The position numbers and the translations under genes are program-made. A DNA stretch of 64,000 bases from Bacillus carboniphilus (GTDB taxonomy: Bacteria; Bacillota; Bacilli; Bacillales; JC228): assembly GCF_039522365.1 (NCBI RefSeq), contig NZ_BAAADJ010000064.1, positions 265,882 to 329,881 on the forward strand, in the 5' to 3' direction. Position 1 is the first letter of the stretch; every line of letters starts with the position of its first letter. Below the pieces are notes generated by a model that worked only from the letters and a program-made list of their open reading frames with translations, made no database searches and was not told the origin of the DNA. Below are positions 1 through 9,074 of the stretch, in pieces.

Positions 1-36
1 CATTTCTATCTTTATATCGTTTCATGTTGGATTTGC

Positions 37-54
37 TATAATAGTTCTGAGGTG
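37..54 (+). promoter_or_regulatory. dnaD -10 element and ribosome binding site
   Basis: A perfect TATAAT lies at 37-42 and a GAGGTG Shine-Dalgarno at about 49-54, seven or eight bases before the dnaD ATG. The -35 position, 17 bases upstream, holds only a poor match. The transcript leader would be very short. The call rests on sequence similarity alone. Confidence 0.45.
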
Positions 55-61
55 TACAATT

Positions 62-769
62 ATGAATCAAAATCAATTCATTGAGTTAATGCAAGGTGGT
101 TCTGTTTTTCTGCCTGCCCCTTTATTAGAACATTATAAAGATTTGGGGTTAACGGAGGAAGAATTTACATTACTTTTGCATCTTCAATCTTTTATAGAAA
201 GAGGAAACTCATTCCCGACTTATCAAGAGTTGGCAGGTAGGACCACTCTCTCCAATGAGCAATGTGCTTATCTTCTTAGGAAGCTTATTCAAAAGGGGTT
301 TTTAAAGATTGAAAAGGGAAAAACAGATGATGATATTCTGTTTGAACAATTTAGCTTAGTAGCCCTTTGGGAAAAGTTATATCAATTTCTGCAAAAAGAC
401 AAAAACAGAGTGGACACTGTAGATCGTCAGAATCAAGAAGCACAGTTGTATCAAACGTTTGAAAAAGAATTTGGTCGCCCATTATCACCTTTCGAGGCAG
501 AAACACTTTCCATGTGGTTAGATGATGACCAACAATCGATAGAACTCATTTTAGTGGCATTAAAAGAAGCTGTTCTATCTGGAAAGTTGAATTTTAGATA
601 TATTGATCGCATTTTATTTGATTGGAAACGGAATGGGATTAAAACACCAAAGGAAGCGACTGAACAAGGTCGTAAGTTCAGGCTTCATCAAAAACAGAAG
701 AAAGAACAAGCAAATACGACACAACAATCTAGAGACTTGCCGTTTTATAACTGGTTAGAAGAAGAGTAA
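62..769 (+). CDS. dnaD: DNA replication initiation protein DnaD
   Basis: DnaD is a primosomal protein that remodels origin DNA and helps load the replicative helicase with DnaA and DnaB. The 235-residue protein has the expected two-part build: an N-terminal winged-helix domain (about residues 1-100) and a C-terminal DnaD/DnaB2 domain (about 125-200) containing YIDRILFDWKRNGIKT, the family's signature stretch. A lysine/glutamine-rich tail follows. Length is normal for the family. It is the first gene of the dnaD-nth-ypoC operon, the same order as in B. subtilis. Confidence 0.96.
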   Translation: MNQNQFIELMQGGSVFLPAPLLEHYKDLGLTEEEFTLLLHLQSFIERGNSFPTYQELAGRTTLSNEQCAYLLRKLIQKGFLKIEKGKTDDDILFEQFSLVALWEKLYQFLQKDKNRVDTVDRQNQEAQLYQTFEKEFGRPLSPFEAETLSMWLDDDQQSIELILVALKEAVLSGKLNFRYIDRILFDWKRNGIKTPKEATEQGRKFRLHQKQKKEQANTTQQSRDLPFYNWLEEE

Positions 770-789
770 AGGGGAAGGAGGATGGATCG

Positions 790-1443
790 GTGTTAACTAA
801 GAAAGATATTCGATTTTGTTTAGATGAGATGGGAGACATGTTTCCTGATGCTCATTGTGAACTTAATCACCAGAATCCATTTGAATTAGTAATAGCCGTA
901 CTATTATCTGCTCAATGTACAGATGTCCTTGTTAACAAAGTAACAAGACAATTGTTTCAAAAATATAAAACCCCACAAGACTACTTAGATGTTTCGATTG
1001 ACGAACTGCAACAAGATATTCGATCCATCGGGTTATATAGAAACAAGGCGAAAAATATTCAAAAGTTATGCTCGATTCTTTTGTATGAATATGATGGACA
1101 AGTACCACAAGACCGGGACGAACTGACAAAGCTTCCAGGAGTAGGAAGAAAGACAGCTAATGTAGTGGTTTCTGTCGCATTTGGGATTCCTGCCATTGCA
1201 GTGGATACCCATGTAGAGAGGGTCTCAAAAAGATTAGGAATATGTAGATGGAAAGATTCTGTTCTTGAAGTGGAGAAAACGTTAATGAGAAAAGTCCCGG
1301 AGGAAGAATGGGGAGTTACTCATCACCGACTAATCTTTTTTGGTAGATACCACTGTAAAGCACAAAATCCTAACTGTCCAGAGTGTCCGTTATTGTCCGT
1401 TTGTAGAGAGGGAAATAAGAGAATGAAGGTGCGAAAAGACTAA
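790..1443 (+). CDS. nth: Endonuclease III, DNA glycosylase/AP lyase
   Basis: Nth is a base-excision repair enzyme that removes oxidised pyrimidines and nicks the abasic site. The helix-hairpin-helix is LPGVGRKTANVV (about 115-126), with catalytic Lys121 and Asp139 in AVDTHVERV. A [4Fe-4S] cluster motif C-X6-C-X2-C-X5-C uses Cys189, 196, 199 and 205. All key residues are intact. Translation starts at GTG, preceded by GGAAGGAGG. The gene follows dnaD by 20 bases and is probably co-transcribed with it. Confidence 0.97.
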   Translation: MLTKKDIRFCLDEMGDMFPDAHCELNHQNPFELVIAVLLSAQCTDVLVNKVTRQLFQKYKTPQDYLDVSIDELQQDIRSIGLYRNKAKNIQKLCSILLYEYDGQVPQDRDELTKLPGVGRKTANVVVSVAFGIPAIAVDTHVERVSKRLGICRWKDSVLEVEKTLMRKVPEEEWGVTHHRLIFFGRYHCKAQNPNCPECPLLSVCREGNKRMKVRKD

Positions 1444-1445
1444 TC

Positions 1446-1964
1446 ATGACTAGGTTGTATCCAGTTCCAGAGGAAATGAAGCATGACATTCTCATGAAAC
1501 AATTTGAATGGGAATTTGACGACCAAAGGTTAAAAGGAAACAGTGTTATTCCTTCTTTCTTTTATGAATTATCTTATTATAGTGGTCTTATTGGTGTAAG
1601 ACCTTGGGAGAATCGGGATGAGGTAATTCCTCTCATAATAATGGAATGGAACCAGGAAAGAACCAAGTTACACGCCATCTTTAAAGCTAGGCGAAGTAAA
1701 GATGCCGAACCTGGAATGTTAAGAGCCATTGAATTATTTCTAGTCTTGGTATTTTGGGGGAATCATAAGCCAGTACGTTTAGATGGATTGGAAGAGCAAC
1801 TGATTCAATTACCTGTAAAACCTGTAAACATACAGGAACGCCTTTCTTTTGTTATATCTCGACCGAGCTTGTATCCAGCCTTTATCCAGCTCGGGGAATT
1901 GTTTCTGGAAGCAGAAAAACAAATAATAAAGTCGATGGCACTTGAAAAAGCCAGAAAAAGATAA
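1446..1964 (+). CDS. ypoC: YpoC family protein of unknown function
   Basis: This 172-residue soluble protein matches YpoC in position and size; it is third in the dnaD-nth-ypoC operon, starting two bases after the nth stop. It is rich in aromatic and charged residues (for example SFFYELSYYSGLIGVRPWEN) and has no signal peptide or membrane segment. No catalytic motif is visible. The function of YpoC is not established; linkage to dnaD and nth hints at DNA metabolism, which is inference. A strong terminator follows. Confidence 0.8.
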   Translation: MTRLYPVPEEMKHDILMKQFEWEFDDQRLKGNSVIPSFFYELSYYSGLIGVRPWENRDEVIPLIIMEWNQERTKLHAIFKARRSKDAEPGMLRAIELFLVLVFWGNHKPVRLDGLEEQLIQLPVKPVNIQERLSFVISRPSLYPAFIQLGELFLEAEKQIIKSMALEKARKR

Positions 1965-2005
1965 GATGCAATCAGAAAAATAGTGATGTTGAATTTGATA
2001 TCTAT

Positions 2006-2046
2006 GGTGTTTTCTTGAAGGGAATCTTCAGGAAAACGCCTTTTTT
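2006..2046 (+). terminator. Rho-independent terminator of dnaD-nth-ypoC
   Basis: A 15-base-pair stem with wobble pairs (GGTGTTTTCTTGAAG pairing with CTTCAGGAAAACGCC) and a five-base loop is followed by TTTTTT. It lies 41 bases after the ypoC stop. Confidence 0.9.
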
Positions 2047-2138
2047 GTTGAGAGCATGCTATTTTGGGGCCTTTCCTTGCAAATTAGGAAATAGGAAAGA
2101 TAAGCTTAAGAGAAACGATACCTGAGGGTGGGGAGAAT

Positions 2139-2229
2139 GTTAATAGAGGGAACGCAAAGGACAGAAACGAGCCATGACTCGCGAAAGAGAGCTAATAAAG
2201 GGAATGCAAACACCGAAAACTTGCTCTAA
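2139..2229. repeat. Degenerate tandem pair, probably an interspersed intergenic repeat
   Basis: Two related 39-base units start at 2139 and 2191 (52-base period): GTTAATAGAGGGAACGCAAA... and GCTAATAAAGGGAATGCAAA..., each ending in a GAAAC/GAAAAC block. The flanking stretch 2047-2297 contains no credible ORF with a ribosome binding site. I recall similar GGGAACNNAAGGACCGAAA repeats scattered through intergenic regions of other Bacillaceae, but that is memory, not a search. What is seen here is only the internal repetition. Confidence 0.45.
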
Positions 2230-2295
2230 TCTACTTAGTAGTGCTTAAGCTATAAAAAAACAACCCAAATGCATACAAATACAACCCATTTAAAC

Positions 2296-2338
2296 AAAAA
2301 AGAAGTGGAGTAAACGATTCGTTTCACCACTTCTTTTT
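2296..2338 (-). terminator. Terminator of recU-ponA
   Basis: The inverted repeat AAAGAAGTGG / CCACTTCTTT has an inner AAACG / CGTTT extension. Read on the minus strand it ends in a run of T, 35 bases after the ponA stop. T-richness on both sides means it may also stop read-through from the left. Confidence 0.8.
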
Positions 2339-2372
2339 ATTTGAAATTTTTACAGTCTGATTCTATTCCTCT

Positions 2373-4970
2373 TTACTGACCATCTTCTGGTGGTGGTGGG
2401 TTTGTTTCCCCACCGTCATCATCATCTGTCGGTGGTGGGGCTTCTCCTTCTCCTTCACCGTCACCTTCTCCACCATTACCTCTGCCATTTCCTCTTCCAC
2501 GATCTTGGTCACCATCGTCATCTCCATCACCGAAGAAGTCATCCCATGGGTTTCCTGACTCCATTTCAGGTATTTCGACTGTGACCTCTACTGGTTCACT
2601 TCGAAGTTCTCCGGATATGGCAGTTACTCTAAATCGATAGAAGGCACCAGGTAAAGCATCCCTTAAACGTAGCCCTAAATCTGGAGTGGTGGTTACCAGC
2701 TGCATTGGACCATCATCTAATGAAATTTCAACGTCAAATGTTGTGGCATTTTCAGCTTCATCCTCTTTACCTTTTCCATATTCCCAAGTGAGTACGATTT
2801 CTCCAGATTCTTCATCAAACACAGCTTCTAGTTTTTCAACCGGATCCGGAAGGTCAAATTGTTCAGATACTTCCGTAGGTTGAGTTCCCTTCACAAACCA
2901 TTCATATACAATTTGATCCTCAGGTGTATACTCACTAGGAAGCTTAGGAGGATTCGAACCTTTTTCTACAGGTGATTTTACCACACTGCCCGGTACTTTA
3001 AAGTCAGGTGTATCAATATTTGCATGAACATTTTCCATGATGGCTTTATACAAGTGACGAGCGATTTTCTGGTCATATCCTGCTTTTACTGGTTGGAAGT
3101 AGTTGCTATATCCCGTCCAAATCGCAGTTGTATACTGTGTTGTGTAACCCACCATCCAGGAATCTGGAACATCGCCGTTTCCAATACCATGTTTTTCTCT
3201 GTCCTCTTTCGTATAGTTTGTTGTACCTGTCTTACCAGCTTGAGGAAGACCAGGGATATGAGCCATAGTGGCAGTCCCGTTATAAGAGGACTGGAACACA
3301 CTCTTTAATGCATCCGAAATCATAAATGCTGTATAGTCTTGCATAACGAGTTTTGATTTTGGTTTTGTTTCAATGACAGAGCCATCTCTTAATTCAATCT
3401 TTGTTATTGCAAAAGGCTCTGTATAAATCCCTTCGTTACCAAATGCAGCATATGCACCAGCCATCTGAAGAGGGGATACTCCTTTTCTTAATCCACCAAT
3501 TGCATAAGATTCATAAATTTCATCTTGAAGAGGGAGTCCCAATGAAACTGCAAAGTCTTGGGCATTCTCTAATCCAACTTCTTGAAGTGCTTTAACAGCT
3601 GGGATGTTTCTAGACATTGCTAATGCTTTACGAATGGACATTTGGCCATAGTAATCTTCGTCCCAGTTATTAACGGGTTGCCCTTTTGAATAGGTGTATG
3701 GCTCATCAACAATTTGATGGTAAGTAGACCATTTTAAATATTCAATTGCCGGTGCATAATCGAGAATTGGTTTAATAGTGGAACCAGGTTGTCTCTCGGT
3801 GTCTGTAGCAAAGTTATATCCTCTTTGAACATCCTGATTTCTTCCACCGCCAATAGCTCGGATTGCACCTGTTTTCGTTTCAAGTAGGGTAACACCAGCT
3901 TGAAATTCATCATCTGGAAATTCTACCACTTGGTTGGTTTCTAATGTGTTATACACCACTTCTTGAGCGTTTGGATCTAAAGTCGTATAGATTTTTAGTC
4001 CATCTGTAAAAATATTATAGTCAGGGTATTTCTTTTGTACTTCGTCAATGACATAATCCACGAAGTCTTCGTAAGGATCTTTCTCTTCCGCAAGCTTAGG
4101 ATTTGTTTCGCTAACCATGCTAGCCATTTCTACAGCCTGTGCTTTTTCCATATCCTCTGTGGATATATATCCATGCTTATTCATTAAATACAATACGGTG
4201 TCTCTTCTATTTTTTGCTCTTTCTGGATTATCAAATGGGTCATATCCATTCGGACTTTGAGGTAATCCAGCCAACATAGCAGCTTGTGCTAATGCTACTT
4301 CTTTAGGCGTACCTTCTGAAGCTAAATCTTTTAACGGTTTACCGAAGTAATATTGAGATGCTGTTGCAACTCCATGTATATCTTCACCCATAAAGATTTT
4401 ATTAAGGTACATTTCAAAAATCTCGTCTTTTTCGTATTCCTGCTCTAACTGGAATGCTAACCACATTTCTTGAACTTTTCTTTCAACTGTTTTCTTAGGT
4501 GAAAGAAAAGAGTTCTTTATTACCTGTTGTGTGATGGTACTTCCACCTTCTGCACCGAAGCCGTCTGTAATATTAGCGACAACTGCTCCACCAATACGAA
4601 TAACATCGATACCACTATGCTTATAAAATCTGGCATCTTCAGTGGCTAGAAAAGCTTCCTTTACTATATCGGGAATATCTTTAAAGGGGATATAATCCCT
4701 TTTTTCAGTACCTAATTCTTTTACTAAATTTCCATTCATATCATAAATTTTTGAAGACACCGGGTCTTTTAGAAGTGCCGGATCTAAGTCTGGAGCTTGA
4801 CTTGCCCAGTAGGCAAATACTGATCCACCTAAAATCATCCCTATAATCCCTAAGGCGATTACCCAAAGGGAGATCTTTTTAGCTAAGCCTTTTTTGCTTT
4901 CTTTTGATTTGTTTTTCTTCGTGGCAAGCTGTTTTCTTCGTTGTTCTCGACTTTTATATTGTTCACTCAT
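2373..4970 (-). CDS. ponA: Class A penicillin-binding protein 1 (PonA)
   Basis: PonA is a bifunctional peptidoglycan glycosyltransferase/transpeptidase of the cell wall. A lysine-rich cytoplasmic tail and one membrane helix (about 33-55) are followed by a GT51 domain with catalytic Glu111 in ATEDARFYKHSG and GGSTITQQ (132-139). The transpeptidase domain has SxxK at Ser397-Lys400, SRN at 453-455 and KTG at 580-582, all intact. A fibronectin-like domain follows, then a roughly 65-residue tail very rich in Gly, Asp and Glu with proline runs. The 865-residue length is usual for Bacillus PBP1. It lies downstream of recU, as in B. subtilis. Confidence 0.97.
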   Translation of the reverse strand: MSEQYKSREQRRKQLATKKNKSKESKKGLAKKISLWVIALGIIGMILGGSVFAYWASQAPDLDPALLKDPVSSKIYDMNGNLVKELGTEKRDYIPFKDIPDIVKEAFLATEDARFYKHSGIDVIRIGGAVVANITDGFGAEGGSTITQQVIKNSFLSPKKTVERKVQEMWLAFQLEQEYEKDEIFEMYLNKIFMGEDIHGVATASQYYFGKPLKDLASEGTPKEVALAQAAMLAGLPQSPNGYDPFDNPERAKNRRDTVLYLMNKHGYISTEDMEKAQAVEMASMVSETNPKLAEEKDPYEDFVDYVIDEVQKKYPDYNIFTDGLKIYTTLDPNAQEVVYNTLETNQVVEFPDDEFQAGVTLLETKTGAIRAIGGGRNQDVQRGYNFATDTERQPGSTIKPILDYAPAIEYLKWSTYHQIVDEPYTYSKGQPVNNWDEDYYGQMSIRKALAMSRNIPAVKALQEVGLENAQDFAVSLGLPLQDEIYESYAIGGLRKGVSPLQMAGAYAAFGNEGIYTEPFAITKIELRDGSVIETKPKSKLVMQDYTAFMISDALKSVFQSSYNGTATMAHIPGLPQAGKTGTTNYTKEDREKHGIGNGDVPDSWMVGYTTQYTTAIWTGYSNYFQPVKAGYDQKIARHLYKAIMENVHANIDTPDFKVPGSVVKSPVEKGSNPPKLPSEYTPEDQIVYEWFVKGTQPTEVSEQFDLPDPVEKLEAVFDEESGEIVLTWEYGKGKEDEAENATTFDVEISLDDGPMQLVTTTPDLGLRLRDALPGAFYRFRVTAISGELRSEPVEVTVEIPEMESGNPWDDFFGDGDDDGDQDRGRGNGRGNGGEGDGEGEGEAPPPTDDDDGGETNPPPPEDGQ

Positions 4971-5010
4971 TGTGCTTACCTACCTTTCTCTGTAAACCTA
5001 GAACAGTTTA

Positions 5011-5610
5011 TCAGGACTGTAGAATCCTGTCTATTATTTTTAAATAATCAATTCTAGGTTGATAACCGATGGGAAGACAATAACCTACCTTTTCAATTTC
5101 TTCCTTTGAGATAGATTTTCTCCCGCCATCTAACATACGATTCCAAAATTCGAGTAGAAAACGTCCTTCTAATAAAAATATTTCATCTGTATGAGAAAAT
5201 CGAATAATAATAAAGGCTAAACCTGCTTGAGCTAGCACACCTCTTATATGGTTAATTTGATGTTCATGAAAATTCCCTAGAGGGAAAGAGGTTTTATTTT
5301 TGGTTTCTTTCGCTTCGAAATCAATATAGTACCCCTTATAAACACCATTATAGTCAGTTGTGGAAGGCTGTCTAAAATAAGCTTCTTTTATAACTGCTGA
5401 ACTTCTTTTTGGATAATCAACTTGAACAATTTGCACTGGGGTTGGTTTTTTATGAATAACAGCTATCCCTTGTCGCAAATAATAGTCATTAGTGGAATTT
5501 AAATCCTCCTCAAGTGTCATACCCCTTTTACCGTATTCTATCCCTTTTTTGGCAGTGGTTTCTTTTTGGGGTTTAGAATACTTCCTACCATTTGGATATC
5601 GAATGTTCAT
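5011..5610 (-). CDS. recU: Holliday junction resolvase RecU
   Basis: RecU cleaves Holliday junctions during recombination and chromosome segregation. The 199-residue protein has the nuclease core with [14 protein letters not shown] (the metal-binding E-x-K motif) and the conserved HEHQINH stretch, and starts [11 protein letters not shown] as family members do. AAGAGGTGAC precedes the ATG. It is transcribed with ponA (40-base gap), the conserved recU-ponA pairing that links recombination and wall synthesis. Confidence 0.96.
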   Translation of the reverse strand: MNIRYPNGRKYSKPQKETTAKKGIEYGKRGMTLEEDLNSTNDYYLRQGIAVIHKKPTPVQIVQVDYPKRSSAVIKEAYFRQPSTTDYNGVYKGYYIDFEAKETKNKTSFPLGNFHEHQINHIRGVLAQAGLAFIIIRFSHTDEIFLLEGRFLLEFWNRMLDGGRKSISKEEIEKVGYCLPIGYQPRIDYLKIIDRILQS

Positions 5611-5756
5611 AAAAAAGTCACCTCTTCATCACATTCCATCATATCAGAGATTGGTAGAAAAGACTCTTTAAATTACTGTGTATAAGAATTCATCAGTTTG
5701 ACAATTATAATTTTCCTATTACCCAAGTATTATTACGAGAATGGAGAATATAGTTC

Positions 5757-6776
5757 ATGAATATTTACCCAATCCTTCAGAAACTAAACAACCAGTTCAA
5801 TAGACTAACTGATGGGGAAGTGTTTGAGCTTATTCAACACCAGGTACGAACGGCCAATCAAGATAATATTTCTCGAACAAAAGCATATAGGTCATTTTTT
5901 CAAGAATATCCTGAAATCAAATGGGCATTCTTAGCAAGTATGGTTTCAAGAAATGCAGGATGGAATATGTGTGACCTAGAAGGGGAGTGGTATCCCAAAA
6001 TATTATCTCCTTCATTTAGATATCAACTTTTTTTAACTTATGAAAGAGCGAATTGGCTCATTTTTCAGGATGCCTATCCACAGCTTTTGACTTACCACTA
6101 TATGACGTTATTAAATCGCGATTTGTTTCACCTTTTACCGAAATTCCATGTCTCCCAATTTATGGGACGTGAATGGGAGCATTTCAAAGTATATAAAGAC
6201 CAAAATCGATTATTGTATGCACTTATAGTGAATGAACAACACCTGATTCAAAAGCCTGTCATTGAAGACCCTATTTTAAAACATCGTGTCTTTAAGACAA
6301 AAATGTTTTCTTTACAAGATTTCTTTCACTATAGTTGTGTTTTATTTCCTACATTAACAGGAGAACTATATGGGGCGAGTGTTACCCGATTCCGTGATCA
6401 TAGAGAAAGAATTAAACTTGGTAAAAAATTGGCTTTTATATTGTTTAAGCCAGGATTGTTTCCTTATTTTATTGCATTTTCTAATGAAGTTGAGCCAACA
6501 GGTTCTAGGTGGGAGTATGAACAATTCCAAGCCAATAAAAGATTTAATCATACACCAATCTTACGTACTACATACCCGATAATTCCTCACCATGTTCATC
6601 AAAAGTCAATCGTATACTGGGAAAAGTATTACAAAGTTAAAAAAGGTTGGAGAGATGTAGAAAAGCCCAGTAATGATATCCGATTAACAGATTGGTACGA
6701 ATCGAAGCGACATGAAGTAACAGCTGCCATTTCTATTGAGCAGGTATATCATTATAGAAAAAGGCAGAAAAAATAA
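5757..6776 (+). CDS. yppC: DUF2515 family protein YppC
   Basis: This 339-residue protein matches YppC (DUF2515), whose function is unknown. It is rich in aromatic residues and has no signal peptide or clear transmembrane helix; a mildly hydrophobic stretch is ALIVNEQHLIQKP. It starts MNIYPILQKLNNQFNRLTDGE and is divergent from recU, as in B. subtilis. The ribosome binding site (GAGAATATAGTTC) is weak. No catalytic motif was recognised. Confidence 0.85.
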   Translation: MNIYPILQKLNNQFNRLTDGEVFELIQHQVRTANQDNISRTKAYRSFFQEYPEIKWAFLASMVSRNAGWNMCDLEGEWYPKILSPSFRYQLFLTYERANWLIFQDAYPQLLTYHYMTLLNRDLFHLLPKFHVSQFMGREWEHFKVYKDQNRLLYALIVNEQHLIQKPVIEDPILKHRVFKTKMFSLQDFFHYSCVLFPTLTGELYGASVTRFRDHRERIKLGKKLAFILFKPGLFPYFIAFSNEVEPTGSRWEYEQFQANKRFNHTPILRTTYPIIPHHVHQKSIVYWEKYYKVKKGWRDVEKPSNDIRLTDWYESKRHEVTAAISIEQVYHYRKRQKK

Positions 6777-6777
6777 A

Positions 6778-6826
6778 AAGCCGTCCACTCCACAAATAAT
6801 TAGGATGGAGGACGGCATTTTCATCC
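6778..6826. terminator. Bidirectional terminator between yppC and sspM
   Basis: The stem GCCGTCC-A-CTCC pairs with GGAGGACGGC around an AT-rich loop. A-rich sequence lies on the left and T-rich sequence on the right, so it can serve both convergent genes. Confidence 0.75.
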
Positions 6827-6940
6827 TTAAGTAGAAGGACGATCTGGACCATTTAATTTAGGGTTTCCAGTTGGCGTTGCTTTGCGAGCTTTATTTTCTT
6901 TCTTTTTCATCTTTTGCTGAATACTATCATTTTTTCCCAT
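6827..6940 (-). CDS. sspM: Small acid-soluble spore protein M
   Basis: SspM is a minor small acid-soluble spore protein. The 37-residue product starts MGKNDSIQQKMKKKENK and ends KLNGPDRPST, matching the SspM C-terminus (LGGPNRPST in B. subtilis). A longer ORF runs upstream, but the start at 6940 has a strong GGAGGTG seven bases before the ATG, and the product then has the right length. The protein is lysine-rich and probably unstructured. Forespore expression is expected from the family; I did not recognise a clear SigG promoter. Confidence 0.88.
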   Translation of the reverse strand: MGKNDSIQQKMKKKENKARKATPTGNPKLNGPDRPST

Positions 6941-7130
6941 ACAAGCACCTCCTACCTGAAAATAGTGTTTGTCGAATTGGTGGATTTCATGCTTTAAAGA
7001 AGTGGAATAGGTGTCGAAAGTAATGTCAAATAAACACTTTCTTTGCTGGTTTTCTTCTAGTTTTGTCAAGGGTGCAGGATTTAATTATTAAGGAAAGAAT
7101 ATAGTGGCAAAGGAAAAGGAGGAAGGGAAT

Positions 7131-7391
7131 ATGAGAACCATTTCTTCAGAGGAAATTCTAAATCAATTGGGTGATATTGAAAGAGAGCTAGAAAAGTTAG
7201 AGGAGATATTTGCTGTATCGTTTGAGGAAAGAGAAAAGGAATTTATACAAGAGACAAATCAAAGGCTCCATCATATTGATCTTGAGATAAATCGAATCAA
7301 TCATAGGTATATTGAAATGGAACGGAACAATAGTCGGAAAAGCAAGAGTACACGCAGGAAACTGGAATTAGATCCGCAATTTCAAGTATAA
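7131..7391 (+). CDS. yppD: YppD-like small coiled-coil protein
   Basis: This 86-residue acidic protein starts MRTISSEEILNQLGDIERE and is almost wholly predicted helix with heptad spacing (residues 10-65). The ORF stays open to a GTG at 7104, but AAAGGAGGAAGG stands just before the ATG at 7131, which I take as the start. Position between yppC/sspM and yppE supports YppD; its role is unknown. The C-terminus is basic (RKSKSTRRKLE). Confidence 0.7.
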   Translation: MRTISSEEILNQLGDIERELEKLEEIFAVSFEEREKEFIQETNQRLHHIDLEINRINHRYIEMERNNSRKSKSTRRKLELDPQFQV

Positions 7392-7488
7392 TAAAAGCTG
7401 AAGAAGAGAGGATGAGCAGGAGATTGTATCTCACTGCTTTTTTCTACTGTCTAGGAGAATACTTTTTACATAGAGAAGGGTTGATACA

Positions 7489-7857
7489 GTGGAACAAAAA
7501 CTTTTGAAGTTAACCGATGAATTAATACAAAATACTGAAACAATTAAAGCGACATTTGCAGAAGTTAAACAAGCTAATGAAAAAAGAGATTTCTATAAAG
7601 AAGTTAAACCATTTGCTGACCAAGTAAAGATACTACTGGATGAATGGGAACCGTTAGCTATCAAATGGCTAAAAGAACATTCTGTAAAGAACGTACACCC
7701 ACAACAAATAGCACATACAACAGAAAATCTGGACATGATTTCCATTCAATGTTTTTTTCCAGAGACAAGTTTGAAGCGGTTTCGCCATTACGCTGAATCA
7801 GTGGAATATGTATTAAAAAGCTTACAAAAAGCCATTAAGGACTTAAACGAGTCATAG
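7489..7857 (+). CDS. yppE: YppE family protein (DUF1798)
   Basis: This 122-residue protein matches the all-helical DUF1798/YppE family, known structurally but without a known function. It has four predicted helices and conserved aromatic and histidine positions in WLKEHSVKNVHPQQI and CFFPETSLKRFRHY. The start is GTG at 7489. The gap from yppD (97 bases) holds no strong terminator, so co-transcription is possible. It precedes the spore protein gene yppG. Confidence 0.85.
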   Translation: MEQKLLKLTDELIQNTETIKATFAEVKQANEKRDFYKEVKPFADQVKILLDEWEPLAIKWLKEHSVKNVHPQQIAHTTENLDMISIQCFFPETSLKRFRHYAESVEYVLKSLQKAIKDLNES

Positions 7858-7942
7858 ACCTTGTCAAATATCATTTCATTCACCTCCACTCCTGCCTATA
7901 CATATAGTATGTATACCGGTAAGTATAAGAGGAGGAAATAAA

Positions 7943-8497
7943 ATGAGAGGTCGATTTGGAATGCAACGAAATGTAATGTCGCCTTATCCAACGATGTCAA
8001 GCGTTAATGGATATTCAGCTCAAATGTTCCCGCAATCCGTCTATCATCCAAATCATGTGCCACAATTACATTCATATATGCACCCTAGTCAGCCACTACA
8101 CGCTACTGGATTACCTTATCAACCGCAAATGCACCCTCAATCATATGGACAGCAACCTAATGCATACAATGATGCGTATGCTCCTTATGCAAATACGTCA
8201 CTGAAACAGCCATTATCTCCATCACATTTGTTGCAAAATCCATTACAACAGGCTCAACAATCAAGTCCAAATCCGTATCATAATCAATCTAATATGATGC
8301 AGCAATATGTTAACCCTTATCCGAAACATGCAATGTTTCAGAAACAAAAGCCTGCAGGCTCCATATTAAACTCATTCAAAGGGCAGGATGGCTCCATAGA
8401 TATAAATAAAATGATGAATACAGCTGGGCAGATGATGAATGCAGTCAATCAAGTTTCATCAATGGTAAAGGGACTAGGGTCTATGTTTAAGGTGTAA
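7943..8497 (+). CDS. yppG: YppG-like spore coat/hydrophilic protein
   Basis: This 184-residue low-complexity protein is rich in Gln, Asn, Pro, His and Tyr (residues 15-125) with a more conserved C-terminus: GSILNSFKGQDGSIDINKMM followed by repeats of MMN and a SSMVKGLGSMFKV end. That C-terminal block is the YppG hallmark. Composition resembles coat proteins. A perfect AGAGGAGG lies before the ATG. The 85-base gap upstream contains CATATAGTAT, which could be part of a mother-cell promoter, but I cannot assign it firmly. Confidence 0.8.
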   Translation: MRGRFGMQRNVMSPYPTMSSVNGYSAQMFPQSVYHPNHVPQLHSYMHPSQPLHATGLPYQPQMHPQSYGQQPNAYNDAYAPYANTSLKQPLSPSHLLQNPLQQAQQSSPNPYHNQSNMMQQYVNPYPKHAMFQKQKPAGSILNSFKGQDGSIDINKMMNTAGQMMNAVNQVSSMVKGLGSMFKV

Positions 8498-8510
8498 GAA
8501 TGTAATAACA

Positions 8511-8556
8511 AAAAAGGTCAACCCACTTGGCATAGCGGGTTGACCTTTTCGTTTTT
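8511..8556. terminator. Bidirectional terminator between yppG and the hsp20 gene
   Basis: The perfect stem AAAGGTCAACCC / GGGTTGACCTTT has a 12-base loop and is flanked by A and T runs. It serves two convergent genes. Confidence 0.88.
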
Positions 8557-8600
8557 AATCATAAGAAAGTCTTCTAAAGGGTAAGTATACTTACATAATC

Positions 8601-9074
8601 CTAATGATCTTCAATTCTTAGTCTTTTCCCCTTTTGAGCAGGTACAGAAATGGTTAGTAGACCATCTTGGTATTTTGCTTTGACCCTCTTTTCATCAATC
8701 ATATGTGGTAAAGCAACGGTTCGACTTGTTTTTTGCATGGAAGTTCTCTTTCGAAGTATATGTTGGTTTGTATTTTCCTCCGTTACAATCTCAGCATTAT
8801 TGACACTGATAGTCAAATAACGGTCATACATATCTATGTGTATTTGTTCCTTCTTAACTCCAGGGAGTTCGGCAGTTATAATATGTTCTTCATCCGTCTC
8901 TTCTACGTGTACTGGAAAACTTGATAACGAAAAAGGTCCAGGAGCTTTGAAGAATTCATCAATACTTTGTAAGAACCCTTTAACAGGTCGATGCTGAAAG
9001 AAATCATTCATTGTATTCATAACCTCTTGAAACGGATCCTTCTTATTTTTGTCATTAGAATACTTGGATGCCAC
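8601..9074 (-). CDS. Hsp20/alpha-crystallin family small heat shock protein
   Basis: This is an ATP-independent holdase chaperone of 157 residues. The alpha-crystallin domain (about 53-150) shows ITAELPGVKKEQIHIDMYD at its start and ends with the typical YQDGLLTISVPAQ. The N-terminal arm (1-52) is phenylalanine-rich. The start is GTG with AAAGGAGAATTCAG in front. B. subtilis relatives include CotM, CotP and YocM; I cannot tell which is the true ortholog, so no symbol is given. Confidence 0.9.
   Translation of the reverse strand: MASKYSNDKNKKDPFQEVMNTMNDFFQHRPVKGFLQSIDEFFKAPGPFSLSSFPVHVEETDEEHIITAELPGVKKEQIHIDMYDRYLTISVNNAEIVTEENTNQHILRKRTSMQKTSRTVALPHMIDEKRVKAKYQDGLLTISVPAQKGKRLRIEDH

Noticed and set aside
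2390..2584. Plus-strand ORF rich in His and Leu opposite the ponA tail
   Set aside because: A mirror of the repetitive Asp/Gly codons of ponA; no start signals.
7861..7942. CATATAGTAT upstream of yppG as a SigE/SigK promoter
   Set aside because: Only part of a -10 matches and no -35 is at proper spacing; left as a remark.
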